A stretch of DNA of 64,000 bases from Hirundichthys speculiger (lineage: Eukaryota; Chordata; Actinopteri; Beloniformes; Exocoetidae), in assembly GCA_018398805.1 (NCBI GenBank), contig JAGFBZ010000373.1, forward strand, positions 682,001 through 746,000. The letters run 5' to 3'. Positions 47,337 to 59,169 of this stretch are shown in pieces (position 1 is the stretch's first letter; each line of letters opens with the position of its first letter). The position numbers and the translations under genes were made by a program. Below the pieces are notes generated by a model. That model searched no databases and was not told where the DNA came from. It saw nothing but the letters and a program-made list of their open reading frames with translations.

Positions 47337-49094
47337 GTACTAAATGTGGCTGCGCAGCTCTCCAGCTCTTTTTCTTGACTCTGAATAACTTCTAGATGAT
47401 CTTTCAATTGTATCGACGCAATATTTCTGTTTACTAACTAGACCATTTCCAGGGGAGAAGTTTGCTGACTGGAGGATAAAATCACATCAAAATCATATCT
47501 ACTAAGTGATGGAAGCAATATTCATCTTTATATTTATGTCATGATAATGAGTAAAGAACGTGCCGCCTGTATTTTTTAGTGTCTTTATTCAGTGCCCACG
47601 TGTAATTAACACGTTTTACGCGCGCTTCTGAAAACGTTCGTCGCGATACAAAAACACCTGAAAGGTATCCATTATTGTTATAATTGTTATTATTATTAAT
47701 ATTGTTTGGTCAAAATACACAGCCGAAGCTGCCCATTCAAGACTCGTCATCATTTATCAATACTGGACAGAAAAGAAATGATCGAGTAACACCTTCGGAG
47801 CCCCTGAAGACCTGCGTGGATGCCCCCCCCCCCCCAACAGTGACCATCTAATTACCCAACTCTCCTGTTCAAAGAGAAACGTGTCGCAGGAGCTGAGATG
47901 AAGAGTGGCCCAGTCTGTAATGAGTGTAAAGGGAGTTCAAGTGTGCAACAGTTACGTCTTTACTCATCTTATAGCTGATGTTCAGCTATTTTCTGTCTTT
48001 GAGAAAACTCTTTCTACCTAGCTACAGTAGAATAAACTATTTATTCGACTTATTAAGTTCAGCAAAACAGGAGTTGGGGTGTAAATCATCATCTATTTGT
48101 GTATTTAAAGAAGAAAAGCTGAAAGCTCGGTCTATATCATTGTCATAGTGCATGAAATTAAGATCTAATTTCTGCAGACATGTGAAGCAAATTAAACCTA
48201 CCGTACATAAATGCCTAATTCAATCATGCAAATTGAAACAGCAATGAAAAAGAAATCTCAAGCTTCAAATGAAGGAAGCTCAACAAATAGCATATTAATA
48301 TGTTTTCAAGACAAACCAAGCTCTCTCTGTACTTAATGTTGATGTAGGTGATGAAATAAATGTTGAGTTCGGTGTGATGTATTACTGGGATGTGTGGCAC
48401 ATACAGACAAATACAACTGGATGTAATTAGAAAAAAAAATGCATTTGTTTTTAATTGAAACTGGCATTGTTTTCCTGTCTTCATTCCCTCACTCATCTTT
48501 CCCTTTAGGATTGTTGGAGGGGGGGGGGGGGTCCCTCAAGGGCCCTAAAAACCCCATCAGGCTACATTATCAAGCTGTAGTTTCCCCCTCCACTAAGTGT
48601 GTGTGTCTGCTTGCGGAGGAGAAGCGGGTTCAAATCCCTGTTGGGCCTTCACAGCGACGACTGAGGGAGCAGGGTGTGGAGCAGCAGAAGGAGGAGGGTG
48701 CTTCACACCCACGGGGTTCACGGGGCCACATGCTTCAGTTTAGCACGGGGTCAAACGTGTACACGCACCCTTACATTCATGCAGCTCATTAAACTCAGTG
48801 CCGACAGAGGGGGAGAAGAGGAGAAGAAGGAGAGAGAGAAAGAGGGAGCATATGGCTCGGGTCTATGTGGGAGGTGAGGACAGTACTGGGGGATGCGTAC
48901 AGTTTGGAGAAATACGCTGTTTCTATAGAGATACACTGTAAAATAACAGTCGTGTTAGAAGTTGAACAAAGTTTAGAGCACAAAAAAAAAAAAAACAGGA
49001 ACCCATCTTTACGTAAAATCTAAAGTGGTAAAACATTATTGTAATTAATTGCAATCAGCATCATTTTTCTGCACTAGTCTGAAAATTCGAGCGC
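47337..49094. other. intergenic, no gene recognised
   Basis: Non-repetitive stretches (47730-47960) alternate with C and G runs (about 47823-47836, 48518-48531). GGGTTCAAATCCCTGTTGGG at about 48628-48647 looks like the B-box end of a decayed tRNA-derived SINE. Confidence 0.5.
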
Positions 49095-49245
49095 CAGTCA
49101 GGAAAAATGAAAGCGGCGTTCCCCGCCACATCGGCAAGCATCCTCGAGTTTTGTGCCATTCCCAAGCCCCAGATGGTGTGGGATGGGAAACGTTCCCCCA
49201 TTAAATTCCTAATAATCATTTCTCCAGTGGAATCGGGGTTGGTGG
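49095..49245. promoter_or_regulatory. candidate conserved non-coding element with E-box
   Basis: A non-repetitive, GC-balanced block with CAGATGGTG (CAGATG at 49170-49175), followed by ATTAAATTCCTAATAATCAT homeodomain-type sequence. It could be a neuronal enhancer downstream of NEUROD6. Evidence is motif and composition only. Confidence 0.3.
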
Positions 49246-50889
49246 CAATGGGGGTGGAGGAGGGTTGGGTGCGAGTGTATATGTGTATGGGTGGGTGGGT
49301 GGTGTGTGAGTGTTGTGTGTGTGTGGAGGGGAAGGGGGTGGGTGTGGAGGGCGTTGGTGGGGGTGAGAAGTGAGGATTGGGTTGGTGGATGAGGGGAGTA
49401 GAGGGATTTGGTGTTTTAATTAGACAGATTTAAGGAAGGAACTGAACCCCACCCCACCCGCCCCCAACCCACCAAAAGAGCTTGTCTATATGTGTGTGTG
49501 ATGGTGGTGGTGGGGGGCGGGGGGGGCACGGATTCATTTGTGCTTATATTTCTGTGCGCGTGGGTACACGTGTGAAAAAATTATACATAGCCCGTGAGCA
49601 CAGATGCGTGTGGATGTGTGTGTGCGTGCGTGTCGCAGGTCACGGCAGGGATGGTGCTGCAGCAGAGGAGGCCCGACACTCCGGTACCACGGGCCAGGAT
49701 CTCATTAACGTGTCAGATTGGTGGATCAGTCTCTCTGGCAGCCAGCCCGGCCTCTCACAGGAAGTACTTTCTCTCTATCTGTGAACTTGGCACTGAAAGG
49801 TTATCCAGGGAGGGTGGGAGACGTGGGGAGTAGATTGGCCTGGAGGAGGGAGCAGAGGAGAGGCAAAGCATTAATTATAGCATTTGGTCAGATTGGATAA
49901 ATATTGGATGAAGGATTGTGGTTTAAGAGCTGTACTTATCTGCTGGGGAGTGGAAATGCAAGGAGGTATGAAAAGTAGCACTCGCAATTTCTGCGGAGCG
50001 AAAGAGACAGACTGACTCCTGCAGTTGCACTTCTTCGGAGGTGGAGATATGCTAAGCATGTGACAGGAGCATCTGTCACTACATCACCTTTGTGCATTGT
50101 GCTCTTTGTCTGGGGGGCACTTTGACTGGATGTATGCAGGCGCGTGTTCATTGTGTGTGTGTGGCTGCAATACGATGGAGTGTAGGGTGGGTTTTTGGAG
50201 CAGGTGGGAAACGTTCAGGGGTGTGATCTACTGACACCCCAGCAACACCCTATTTCAGGGCAGAGAGAAGCGGGTGCTACTGGGTGAAGTGGTTTCGATT
50301 CCCTCGTCTGTGAATGTGAGCATCTGGCAGCCATGACTGCAGTGTGATGTGATGTTGATTGATAACTTGGATAATTTTATAAATAACCTGAAGAAATAGA
50401 TAGGTCATGTGCCTCTACATTTAAATTTCATTTTTCTTGTGTTAACTTTTTTTCTGCAGAATTACTTTATGAAAAAGATCACTGATTGAAAAAAAAAAAG
50501 TAGAGATGAAACGTTCCACAAACTGGCTGCCAATTTAGAAGTTCAGTTTATATTCAAGGAGAAAAGTTTGTTCCTGATGAACAGTATCAGTATCCGTCCT
50601 CCACCACGCTGGTGCTTAACTGGAAGCGATGCCACAATGATCCATTTTTCATCTGTTCATAGAATATTTGAAAACGTTGCCTTGGCCAGTCTGGACACGT
50701 TTACATTTACAGAAACCACAGATGTGTGTCAGCAGGGATAGACTCATGTCACTTCCCCGTTTTCCCACAAATACACTGTTTGCAGGAAAGAACAGGTTTT
50801 TGAAACACTACTTTATGTGCAAACAGTATATTTTTCTTGCCATGATCAAATAGGTTTGTATCCTAACTCCAACAATAACTGTCATATCT
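49246..50889. other. intergenic, G/T-rich then mixed, no gene recognised
   Basis: Degenerate GT/GGTG tracts dominate 49246-49640. Open frames here come from low-complexity DNA. The rest shows no clear feature. Confidence 0.5.
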
Positions 50890-51310
50890 GCTCCAAATGT
50901 GAGCAGTCTGTGTGAACGCCTGCGTTTCCCCTGATTCATCCTCGTCTCTCTCCCCTGGCTATCTGCTGCATTTCATAGTGATTTTAAAATCTTGGTGTAA
51001 CCTTCAGAGCCTTGAATGGCCTTGGCCCTAAATACATTAAAGACTTATAGGCTTGTGTTATCCTGACAATTTAGATCTGCAGAGGGAGTTATGCTAATTA
51101 TTCCCAAGTTGCTAGTTTGTGCCAAAGGGAGATCAGGCCCAATGAATTCAGGGACACTCTCTAGCAACCTTCAAATCACTCCAAAAATGTTCATTTTCCT
51201 CTGTCTTAAACCCTTTGGAAATGTCTCATATGATTACCAAAATTTTTATGTACTAATAATTGAATGTATATATATTTATATTCTCATCTTATCCCTTGTT
51301 TAGAAGCCCT
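50890..51310 (+). mobile_element. decayed L2-like LINE fragment
   Basis: Broken + strand frames read like the end of a fish L2-type reverse transcriptase ORF (SDFKILV..., then ALNTLKTYR, then ...GRSGPMNSGTLSSN). A related but better preserved fragment is at 54690-55288. Stops interrupt the frame. Confidence 0.5.
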
Positions 51311-51329
51311 TTGTAACTTAAAATGGGTT

Positions 51330-51650
51330 TGCTCCTGTGGCCTACATTAGGGTAATGGTGACTCTAAATGCATCACCGTATGAGTCGGAGCATGATGGAT
51401 TGGTGAACTATCCAGGTCGTCTACTGGCGGCTGGAATAAGTTCCAGCTCCAGAGGAAAATCTCAGTGATTAGATGTGCCAAAGGATATGAAGACATACCC
51501 AAGGAGACTACACCTGTAATTGTGAAAAAAAAAAGGAGACGAAAGTGTTGACTTTGTAAACTGCAAAACCATTTTGATTCTTGAAACAATACAATGAACT
51601 GGCGACCCGTCCAGGGTGCACCCCTGCCTTTCACCCGAAGAGAGCTTGGC
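51330..51650. repeat. fragments of a dispersed fish repeat tail
   Basis: GGTCGTCTACTGGCGGCTGG...AGTTCCAGCTCCAG and AACTGGCGACCCGTCCAGGG resemble the tail wording of a common fish non-LTR or SINE repeat. The pieces are out of their usual order and partly degraded. Confidence 0.45.
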
Positions 51651-51815
51651 AATACAATGGCCCAAATATTGGTTGTGTTTCCGTTTTCCCATCACATCTC
51701 GTGGATACTGCTCCAAACAAAGGCAAGATATGGATATTTTGCTTTAGCACAAATCCCAACTCAGCACATATTTTGGTAATATCAGATTAGAACATTTGAA
51801 TTTAACATGTAATTG

Positions 51816-52060
51816 GTAAATGGACTGCACGTACATAATGCTTTTCTAGTCATCACGGTGCCCCAAAACACTTTACAATGGCCTCTCATTCAACCATTCA
51901 CACCCACATTCATACACCAGTGGGCGGCTGCTGCCAGGCCCACCGGGGGGAAGTGAGGGTTCAGTGTCTTGCCCAAGGACACTTTGACAGAAAGCCGGGA
52001 TCGAACCATCAACCTTACAGTGACTGGACACCCTGCTCTACCAAGTGAGCTACAGCCACC
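51816..52060 (-). mobile_element. tRNA-derived SINE
   Basis: On the minus strand the element starts GGTGGCTGTAGCTCACTTGG, like a tRNA head. The A-box-like TAGCTCACTTGG is at 52041-52052 and the B-box GGTTCGATCCC is at 51997-52007. The body follows (the + strand reads GTGTCTTGCCCAAGGACACT), and the tail ends near TAAATGGACTGCACG. Acceptor-stem pairing and the rest of a true tRNA are absent, so it is a SINE. Confidence 0.85.
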
Positions 52061-52353
52061 AAAATGTCTTATTTTATGAATCATTTTATGCATTCTGGTG
52101 AGACTTATCCTAAATGAGTTGAATAGTTTTTTTTGTTTGTTTTTTTAAGTAGTCTCACAGTGAAACATTAAGTTGGTTCCCAATACGCCAACTCATGACA
52201 AGCCAAAGCTAATAAAATAGACTGCCATCATCATGGTGAGCCAGTGTTTGCACTGCTTGTAAATGTAAATGACCATTAAATCAGCTGAACAAATCAAATT
52301 AAAATAATCAATAGCTTATCTCATGTTCTGTCATATCAGCACAGGAGCTTTTT

Positions 52354-52470
52354 ACATGACAGCATGGTAATGTGTTGGTTAGCACCCTTGCTTCACTGCA
52401 AGAAGGACCCTTGGTTTGAATCCCTGCTGGGACCTTCCTGTGTGGAGAAATTTGTTGCCCCCCTCCCCCA
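52354..52470 (+). mobile_element. tRNA-like SINE head fragment
   Basis: TGTTGGTTAGCACCCTTGC resembles an A-box region, and GGTTTGAATCC (52413-52423) is a B-box. TGCTGGGACCTTCCTGTGTG follows, as in a common fish repeat. It is short and has no tail. Confidence 0.6.
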
Positions 52471-52566
52471 CTGCCCTGAAATTGAACAGACTGATTGATG
52501 GATGGATGGATGGATATACACATGTCAGACACCTACCGGAGAAAAACAGAAGCCATTTCAAACATA

Positions 52567-54444
52567 CAGTCATGGAAAAAATTATTAGACCACCATTTTT
52601 TCTTCACTTTCTTGTTCATTTTAATACCTGGTACCACTAAACGTCATCATGTGACTAAAACAGAGACAGAAAAGAAAACATTGAATGCATAAAAGCAGTG
52701 TTTTTGGCAGTACAACGCCATAGCTATTGATGTAAAAACTTAAGTGATTTAGGTTATAATCAAGAAAACTATGGAAAATGGTAAGATATCAATTCAATTC
52801 AATTCAATTCAATTCAATTCAATTTTATTTATATAGCGTCTGTTACAATGACAATTGTCTCTAGGCGCTTTACAGAGACCCAGAGCATGACCCCCGAGCA
52901 AATATCATCAACTAAGATTATATAATTAAATCCAATCAGTGATAATGGCAGGTAAAAAACTCTCCACGTAGGGAGAAAAAAAACCTTTATACCAAACAGT
53001 GGCAAGGAAAAACTCCACTTTAAGAGGAAGAAACCTTGAGCAGGACCTGGCTCATATGGGGGGACCTTCCTGCCGAAGGCCAGCCGGGTAGAGAAAGGGA
53101 GACAGGACAGAGAGAGGATGGAGGACGGAGATGGAGGACAGAAATGGAGAGCACACAAATGACTAAATACAATGCCATATAAACATAAACAGATGGAGGT
53201 AGCAGCACTGGGATGATGAGCCAGAGGACCAGGTCGCCGATCACCACCAGTCGGTACCCAAACACAAGTGGAGGTGAACCCCGGGATGGACAGTGGATGG
53301 AACTGCAAGTCAGCATGAAACCCAGGAAACTCTGGCCTGCAAATACACAAAGAGAAAAGGGGGCAGAAACAGCACAACAAACACACAGGAAAGCAAAGAA
53401 ATGGAGCACAGTTTCAGTAGCAGGGTGCTCCCAAATAATTATAAATGAGCTGGAGGAGGAGGAAGGGAGGAGAAAGGGAAGAAAAGGAGAAGAGCAGTGG
53501 AGACACCACTCAGCAGATCATGCTGGTGTCTCCCTGTAGTAGGCCTATAGCAGCATAACTATGACGAAGCTGTGATTAACGACTACTCTAGTCTTACTAC
53601 TACAACTATAGTTATAACTATTAGCCCATACACACTATAGTTTAAGACTAATTGTAGGCTTTACAGAAATGTTTCAATTTTGTTTAGTTTTAAAATCCCA
53701 ACTCAGCTGAACCCATAAATGGTGGTAGATATGCCTGGTAGCATCCTCCAAACCTACTTGATTTAACGACGAGTAATCTGGTAAAGGACTCTATTAGGAG
53801 CATAAGAGCTATTCTAAGTCTCAAATGGGCGCGGAGCTAGGCCATTAAATGGCCTTATATGCGAGAAGCAGAATTTTAAAACTCAATTCTAAATTTCACG
53901 GGAAGCCAATGGAGGGAGGCTAACACGGGAGAGAGTGATGAGCTTCGCTTCGGATTCCTGTCAGCACCCTTTGCTGCTGCGTTCTGGATCAATTGAAGGC
54001 TTTTAGCGAGCTTTTCGGACATCCTGCTACCAGCGCATTACAGTAATCCAGTCTAGAGCTAACAAACGTGGATTTAATTTTTCGGCTCACCCTGGGAGAG
54101 GATGCTCCTAATTTTGGCAATATTCGGAGTGAAACAAAGTTGATTCAAACCTGATTATATGCTGCTTAAATGACATATCCTGATAAAAAATAACTCCAAG
54201 GTTTTTCGCAAACTGTGCTGGAAGCCAGCGTAAATCCAGTCAATCCATTCCTCAGGTGTTTGGGACCAAAGATCATCTAACCTATAATCAAATCTAAAAT
54301 AATCAGCTCTTAAATAATCTCTTATGAGCAATCTTTGTGGTTATCGTTATGTTTGTCCAAACAAATGTACCTTTAGTTGCACCAGGCATTAAAATGAACA
54401 AGAAACTGAAGAAAACAAGGTGGTCTAAAATTTTTCCATGACTG
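52567..54444. mobile_element. Tc1-type element interrupted by another repeat
   Basis: The left terminal repeat starts CAGTCATGGAAAAAATTATT after TA (52565-52566). The right end is its inverted counterpart (AAAATTTTTCCATGACTG). About 65 bases of both ends match with scattered differences, through TTGTTCATTTTAAT.CCTGGT. The expected transposase is missing; the middle is filled by the (CAATT)n repeat at 52793. The right TA target copy appears mutated. Confidence 0.8.
52793..54300. repeat. dispersed fish repeat starting with (CAATT)n, nested in the Tc1 element
   Basis: It begins with about six CAATT units, then TTTATTTATATAGCGTCTGT and GCGCTTTACAGAGACCCAGA, wording very common in fish genomes. 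Later parts include AGGAAGAAACCTTGAGCAGG and GCATTACAGTAATCCAGTCT, typical of the same family. Open frames on both strands (52829-53539) are by-products. The right border is approximate. Confidence 0.65.
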
Positions 54445-54448
54445 TGGA

Positions 54449-54488
54449 TATATATATTATATATATACATAGATATATATATATATAT

Positions 54489-54582
<94 letters not shown>
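54449..54582. repeat. (AT)n array
   Basis: About 134 bases of nearly pure AT dinucleotides with a few GA interruptions, directly adjoining an hAT end. Confidence 0.95.
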
Positions 54583-54587
<5 letters not shown>

Positions 54588-54689
54588 CTGTCAATTTCTC
54601 AAAATAATTAATTAGATTAATCGCATGACTGTCAATAGTTAATCATGATTAATCACAAATTAATCGCATATTTTTATCTGTTCTAAATC

Positions 54690-55288
54690 TACCTTATACA
54701 GATCTTTTTCAAGTTGTATTACTCTTATTAATACGAGTCCTGACTAGAACCAGGAAATATGACCATATTAGTCCAGTCCTGAGGTCTCTGGCTTCCTGTC
54801 ACTCAGAGAATAGACTTTAAAACAGCTCTACTTGTGTTCAAGTCTCTTCATGGCCCCAAAGTCCATCTCTGACATGTTAGAACCATATGAACCAACCTGG
54901 ACTCTGAGAACCTCAGGTAGTGGTCTCCTGCTGGCGTCCAGAGTCAGGACTAAACAAGGTGAAGCTGCATTTCAGTTTTATGCTCCTAAAATCTGGACCA
55001 GTCTTCTAGAAGATGTGAGACAGACCTGAACTCTGACAATGTTCTGATCCAGACTGAAAACTGTTCTGTTTAGATGTGAAGATGATGACTGGAAGGATTT
55101 TATCTGCACTCTTCATTTTTAATCTAATTAATTAATTTTTTTAATTAATTAATTTATTTATAATTGATTATTTTTATGCTTGTATGGAATGATTCTATTT
55201 GCCTTCTTGTGATTTTATGCATCTGTAAAGCACTTTGAATTGCCTTGTGTACGAATTGTGCTCTACAAATAAAGTTGCCTTGCCTAAT
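54690..55288 (+). mobile_element. L2-like LINE, 3' end (5'-truncated)
   Basis: The + strand encodes the C-terminus of a fish non-LTR reverse transcriptase. Fragments such as MLEPYEPTWTLRTSGSGLLL and GEAAFQFYAPKIWTSLLED match the L2/CR1-type end and stop at 55029 or nearby. The 3' tail reads GTAAAGCACTTTGAATTGCC and CAAATAAAGTTGCCTTGCC, typical of such elements. It is inserted within hAT sequence. Confidence 0.75.
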
Positions 55289-55358
55289 ATGAGAGTACAC
55301 AAATGCTTGCCTTATGCAAAACAAATGCATGTTTATTTATTGCTACAATGCCAAATCC

Positions 55359-55359
<1 letters not shown>

Positions 55360-55406
<47 letters not shown>
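55360..55406. repeat. (TA)n microsatellite
   Basis: About 47 bases of TA dinucleotides directly after the LINE tail region. Confidence 0.95.
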
Positions 55407-55407
<1 letters not shown>

Positions 55408-55460
55408 TCAATATTTTCTTTTATGTTCTTCATACAGATATTTTCGCGGTTTGCTTCAAA

Positions 55461-55461
<1 letters not shown>

Positions 55462-55530
<69 letters not shown>
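55462..55530. repeat. 69-base poly-G run
   Basis: An uninterrupted run of G. This is by far the longest mononucleotide run in the window. Overlapping frames here encode only poly-Gly or poly-Pro and are not genes. Confidence 0.97.
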
Positions 55531-55930
55531 CTCTCTGCATCAGCGCGCTCATTAGCCGACAACTGATATTTCAGTAGTCGGACTCCGGTGGTAACTAAAT
55601 TCACATCGACAGCAAACACAAACAACATTTATCTTGTGGAGTTAGCCATCAGGCAGGTTTTGAAGCTGAACTTACCATTCAAAATAGTATCTTTTGTATC
55701 CACGGTTTGTTTACGTCTGTCTGTCTGCGGCATGGCCGTCGACGTCAGTGCATGGCTTCCTGTTTTGACAAACTATGGAGGACTACAACTACGGCGGGGC
55801 CCGAGGCTCATTAAACCTACTCTCCTCTCTACTATTGTACATCAAACGGCCAGGCGCGTTAATCCGCGTTAAAAAAAAATTAGTTGCGTTAAAATTATTT
55901 TGCGTTAATCACGCGTTAACGCGTTAACTT

Positions 55931-56851
55931 AGGGTTGGGCAATGATTAAAATATTTAATCGTGATTAATTGCATAATTTCCCTGATTAATCACAATTAAT
56001 CACATTGTATACGCAAAATCAAATAATTAATTTAAAAGTAGTGTAAAATGCACTTTTATTTAAATGTTCTTCTGCCATATGAACTAAAGTGCCATAACAT
56101 TTGTTGTTCAAACACCTTTAACATCAGCACTTGTCAGTAACACATATTTAGTATAAATCTCATCTTAAAAAATGTAAAATAAAAGCTTATTACAACTGCC
56201 AGGGCATTAATGTCATCCTGTTTTTTAAAAAAAAAGTCTACAAACAAAATCCAACAAAATGATTGTGGCTCAGCACAATCAGAGCAGTAAAACAGGTCAT
56301 TTCTGAGGTAACAGCAGAAACTTTTAATGGGGAGTTCAACTTTGCAGTTGTTACAAATAACCTTGTTTCTGTCAAATCCCCCATCTGGGAGAACTTTAAA
56401 ATGAAAATGTCCATGTTAAAGTTAAGTAACTTTACCAATCTGTGTATCACTCATTCTTTCTATTTTCAATTGTCAATCAAAAATTAAAAACAATTAAAAA
56501 GTGACATTTTATTACATTTTTCATTTTTTATTCTAACACAAAAAAAAAGCCTTTTTTTTATATATTTCAATTTTAGACTTGGATCAAAAATACGAAATTA
56601 AAAAATGGGCCACAGAACTGAGTTTGTTTTTTAATCAAGGACTGGACTCTCTGTTGTAATTACACATCTGTGCCACTAGATGGAGCCGCACTGAAGTAAC
56701 CAGTAAGAGAACAGCACGACAGTGAACACATGGAGCAGATCTGATGTAACATGGAGGAATGACGTGAACGCAGTAACGCGCGATAAAATAAATGTCGCAT
56801 TAATAAATTAATGCGTTAACGCGATAATAACGCGTTAACTTGCCCAGCCCT
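55931..56851. mobile_element. hAT-type element, second copy
   Basis: It starts AGGGTTGGGCAATGATTAAA and ends CGTTAACTTGCCCAGCCCT, inverted counterparts. The ends hold TTAATCGTGATTAATTGCAT and AATGCGTTAACGCGATAATA. The 920-bp interior has no transposase. It follows the previous element directly, without the 8-bp duplication expected for a fresh insertion. Confidence 0.75.
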
Positions 56852-56870
56852 AATATATATATGAAATATG

Positions 56871-56871
<1 letters not shown>

Positions 56872-56916
<45 letters not shown>

Positions 56917-56917
56917 C
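56872..56917. repeat. (GATA)n microsatellite
   Basis: About eleven GATA/TAGA units between the second hAT copy and its duplicated end. Confidence 0.95.
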
Positions 56918-56970
56918 AAGATACAGAAGCCAGTAACAGACTTTTCAAAACAAAAGCATGAGAGCAACAT

Positions 56971-57051
56971 GCGGTAACGCGCGATAAAATAAATGTCGGC
57001 ATTAATAAATAAATGCGTTAACGCAATAATAACGCGTTAACTTGCCCAGCC
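56971..57051. repeat. duplicated right end of the hAT element
   Basis: About 81 bases starting GCGGTAACGCGCGATAAAAT are almost identical to 56770-56851, ending CTTGCCCAGCCGT in place of CTTGCCCAGCCCT. Only the element end is copied; no left end is present. Confidence 0.85.
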
Positions 57052-57133
<82 letters not shown>

Positions 57134-57160
57134 ATCTATATAGTGGATAGATAGATATAT

Positions 57161-57193
<33 letters not shown>
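57052..57193. repeat. (TA)n and (GATA)n compound array
   Basis: A TA array followed by GATA units, again adjoining an hAT end. Confidence 0.95.
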
Positions 57194-57194
<1 letters not shown>

Positions 57195-57239
57195 TTGAGA
57201 TGCAAATTAAACGATGCATCATTTTGATGATTATTGAAA

Positions 57240-58003
57240 CTCATGCCCAGTTTATTTTGGGATTTGGATGGGATGATTCGGGCTCATGGAAGGCCACTTA
57301 GAATAGTCCAACGCTTTTCTCTCAGCCATTCTTGGGTGTTTTTTGGCTGTGTGTTTTGGATTTGTATGTTGGAAGCCCATGACCTGCGACTGAGACCATT
57401 CTGACACTAGGCAGCACATTTCTCTCAACCTTGATAGTTTCAACATTTTAGCACCATTCAGTTACCAGAAATTAGATACCGTAGGCTTTCTAATAGTAAG
57501 AGTCCTTACAAAAAGCCAGTGGTCTCATCTGTCCAGACTAAGCTTTGTGGCTGTCAACATATAATTCCATTCTTTTTACAGCAGTATCGTCTCCCATGAA
57601 GTACTTTGGTAAACATATGATGATGTACCTTGATATAATTAGGTAGAAAGTCAAATCCTCTTGATTAGTAACTTCATAATATGAGCTATACGGTTCAAAA
57701 GATGGTCTTACTCCTTCTTAACTCTATTATCAACTTCATGCTTGTTTATGAGTTTGGAAACCTGTGATGTCAATCACACCTCCACTCTGGTCAAACATTA
57801 ATCTTTATAGAGGTACATCATTTTTGTCCATAAGTTTGTTTTTTTAAATAATTATGTTAATCAACTCAAAAGTGATGGCGATTTTGATTATTTGATTTCA
57901 TAATTTTTATTTATTGTTACTTTTGTATTTCAAGTGATTTCAGTGAGAATTGTGGGTTTTTCCTTCTTTAACTGAGGGGTACCAACAATTTTGTCCACGT
58001 GTG
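57240..58003 (-). mobile_element. decayed Tc1-like remnant
   Basis: The text GGCTCATGGAAGGCCACTTA, TTGGGTGTTTTTTGGCTGTG and CATGACCTGCGACTGAGACC is that of minus-strand fish Tc1 transposase copies. The right end GGGGTACCAACAATTTTGTC is followed by TA at 58004-58005. A minus-strand frame (57252-57446) survives but is short. It is interrupted and inert. Confidence 0.6.
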
Positions 58004-58005
58004 TA

Positions 58006-59079
58006 GATAGATAGATAGATGTTATGGGTGATGTTAAGCCGCCTTCATCTGCGTTCCCATTTGGAAATGAGAAATCGCCAACATTAAACATGTAAGAACA
58101 AGTAGGAACTTTCTGGGCTCATCTAGACTAATTATATAGTGCTTTGTGAGGAGTCATTAGGTACATAATTAACTATCTATTAGTATGAAGAAAGAATCCA
58201 TTCATAATATCTATACGAAAAGGACTTACTTCTCTTTCTTAACTCATAACTTATTGTTTCATAATCACTTCCCCTCCTTATGATTAATAAGAATCTCGAT
58301 CGAGCATCAAATATCTGGAGTATAGATCATCTCAGATGAGGTTAAGACTACGGTGGCACCTGTCATGAACGTGACGGATGTAAAATAAAAAGAGTCTCAT
58401 TCTGAAGTAGTTCTTGTCCTGGAACACGATGTGTTTGCAAGATTAAACTTGGTACACGTGCATCAGCTGGCAAAGAGCACGAACAAACAACAGTGTGCAT
58501 CAGCAAAATCTGGTCTGAGCTTTTGAAAGACGGAGTGTACGTCTACGGCGTTCACATGGTAACACATGCAGATCTACGATGGAGAGTCGTTGTGGAGGTT
58601 ATAACAAATGTCCCAACCTGGCAGGAGAGTCACCGCACCAGTGTGAGGTCTTTCTGCCGGGGAATATCTTGTAGTTTCTTTTTAATATTCTAGTCCATTC
58701 TGTGCCTTCACCAATCTGTCCCATACTGCCTTTCAAGCATTTCCTGTGGGACTCGTGCTGTGTTCGCAAGGCCTCTTTCTCCGTCTTACACACACAAACA
58801 CACACACACACACACACTGTGGTGACTGCATAGGGAAGTGAGCTGTCTGTGGAGGGTTGGATTCTTGGTGCCGGTCCAAAAATGTGTCACTCGGGACACG
58901 CATGGCCTGCTGGAGGCAGGAATTCTGTCGCTAATGGGCCCCGCAGCCGTCGGCACCACCTGGGGATATGGGAGAAGGGGTGGATGGATGGGGGAGGACT
59001 AGAGGGTGGGAGGGAGGGAAGGAGGGAGAGAAGATGAGTGGATGCTGCACAATGTGTGACTAACAAACAGGAGAGAAAA

Positions 59080-59081
<2 letters not shown>
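58006..59081. other. intergenic, no gene recognised
   Basis: Mixed, non-repetitive sequence up to about 58780, then a short (AC)n tract and a G-rich, degenerate GGGA stretch. No exon was found. Confidence 0.5.

Positions 59082-59169
<88 letters not shown>

Larger units (their letters stand above)
54583..55930. mobile_element. hAT-type element, interrupted and with an abnormal right end
   Basis: The left end is TAGGGCTGTCAATTTCTC followed by repeated ATTAATCGCAT/TTAATCATGATTAATC blocks. The right part is GCGTTAATCACGCGTTAACG. The usual closing TGACAGCCCT is missing; instead the next element begins. Inside lie a LINE fragment, a (TA)n tract and a long G run. No transposase is visible. Confidence 0.6.

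Noticed and set aside
51997..52062. Possible tRNA gene with A and B boxes
   Set aside because: There is no acceptor-stem pairing, and a SINE body and tail follow.
52829..53539. Long overlapping open frames on both strands
   Set aside because: They lie wholly inside a common dispersed repeat and match no protein family.
55235..55628. Frames encoding poly-Gly and poly-Pro
   Set aside because: They are produced by the (TA)n and poly-G tracts.
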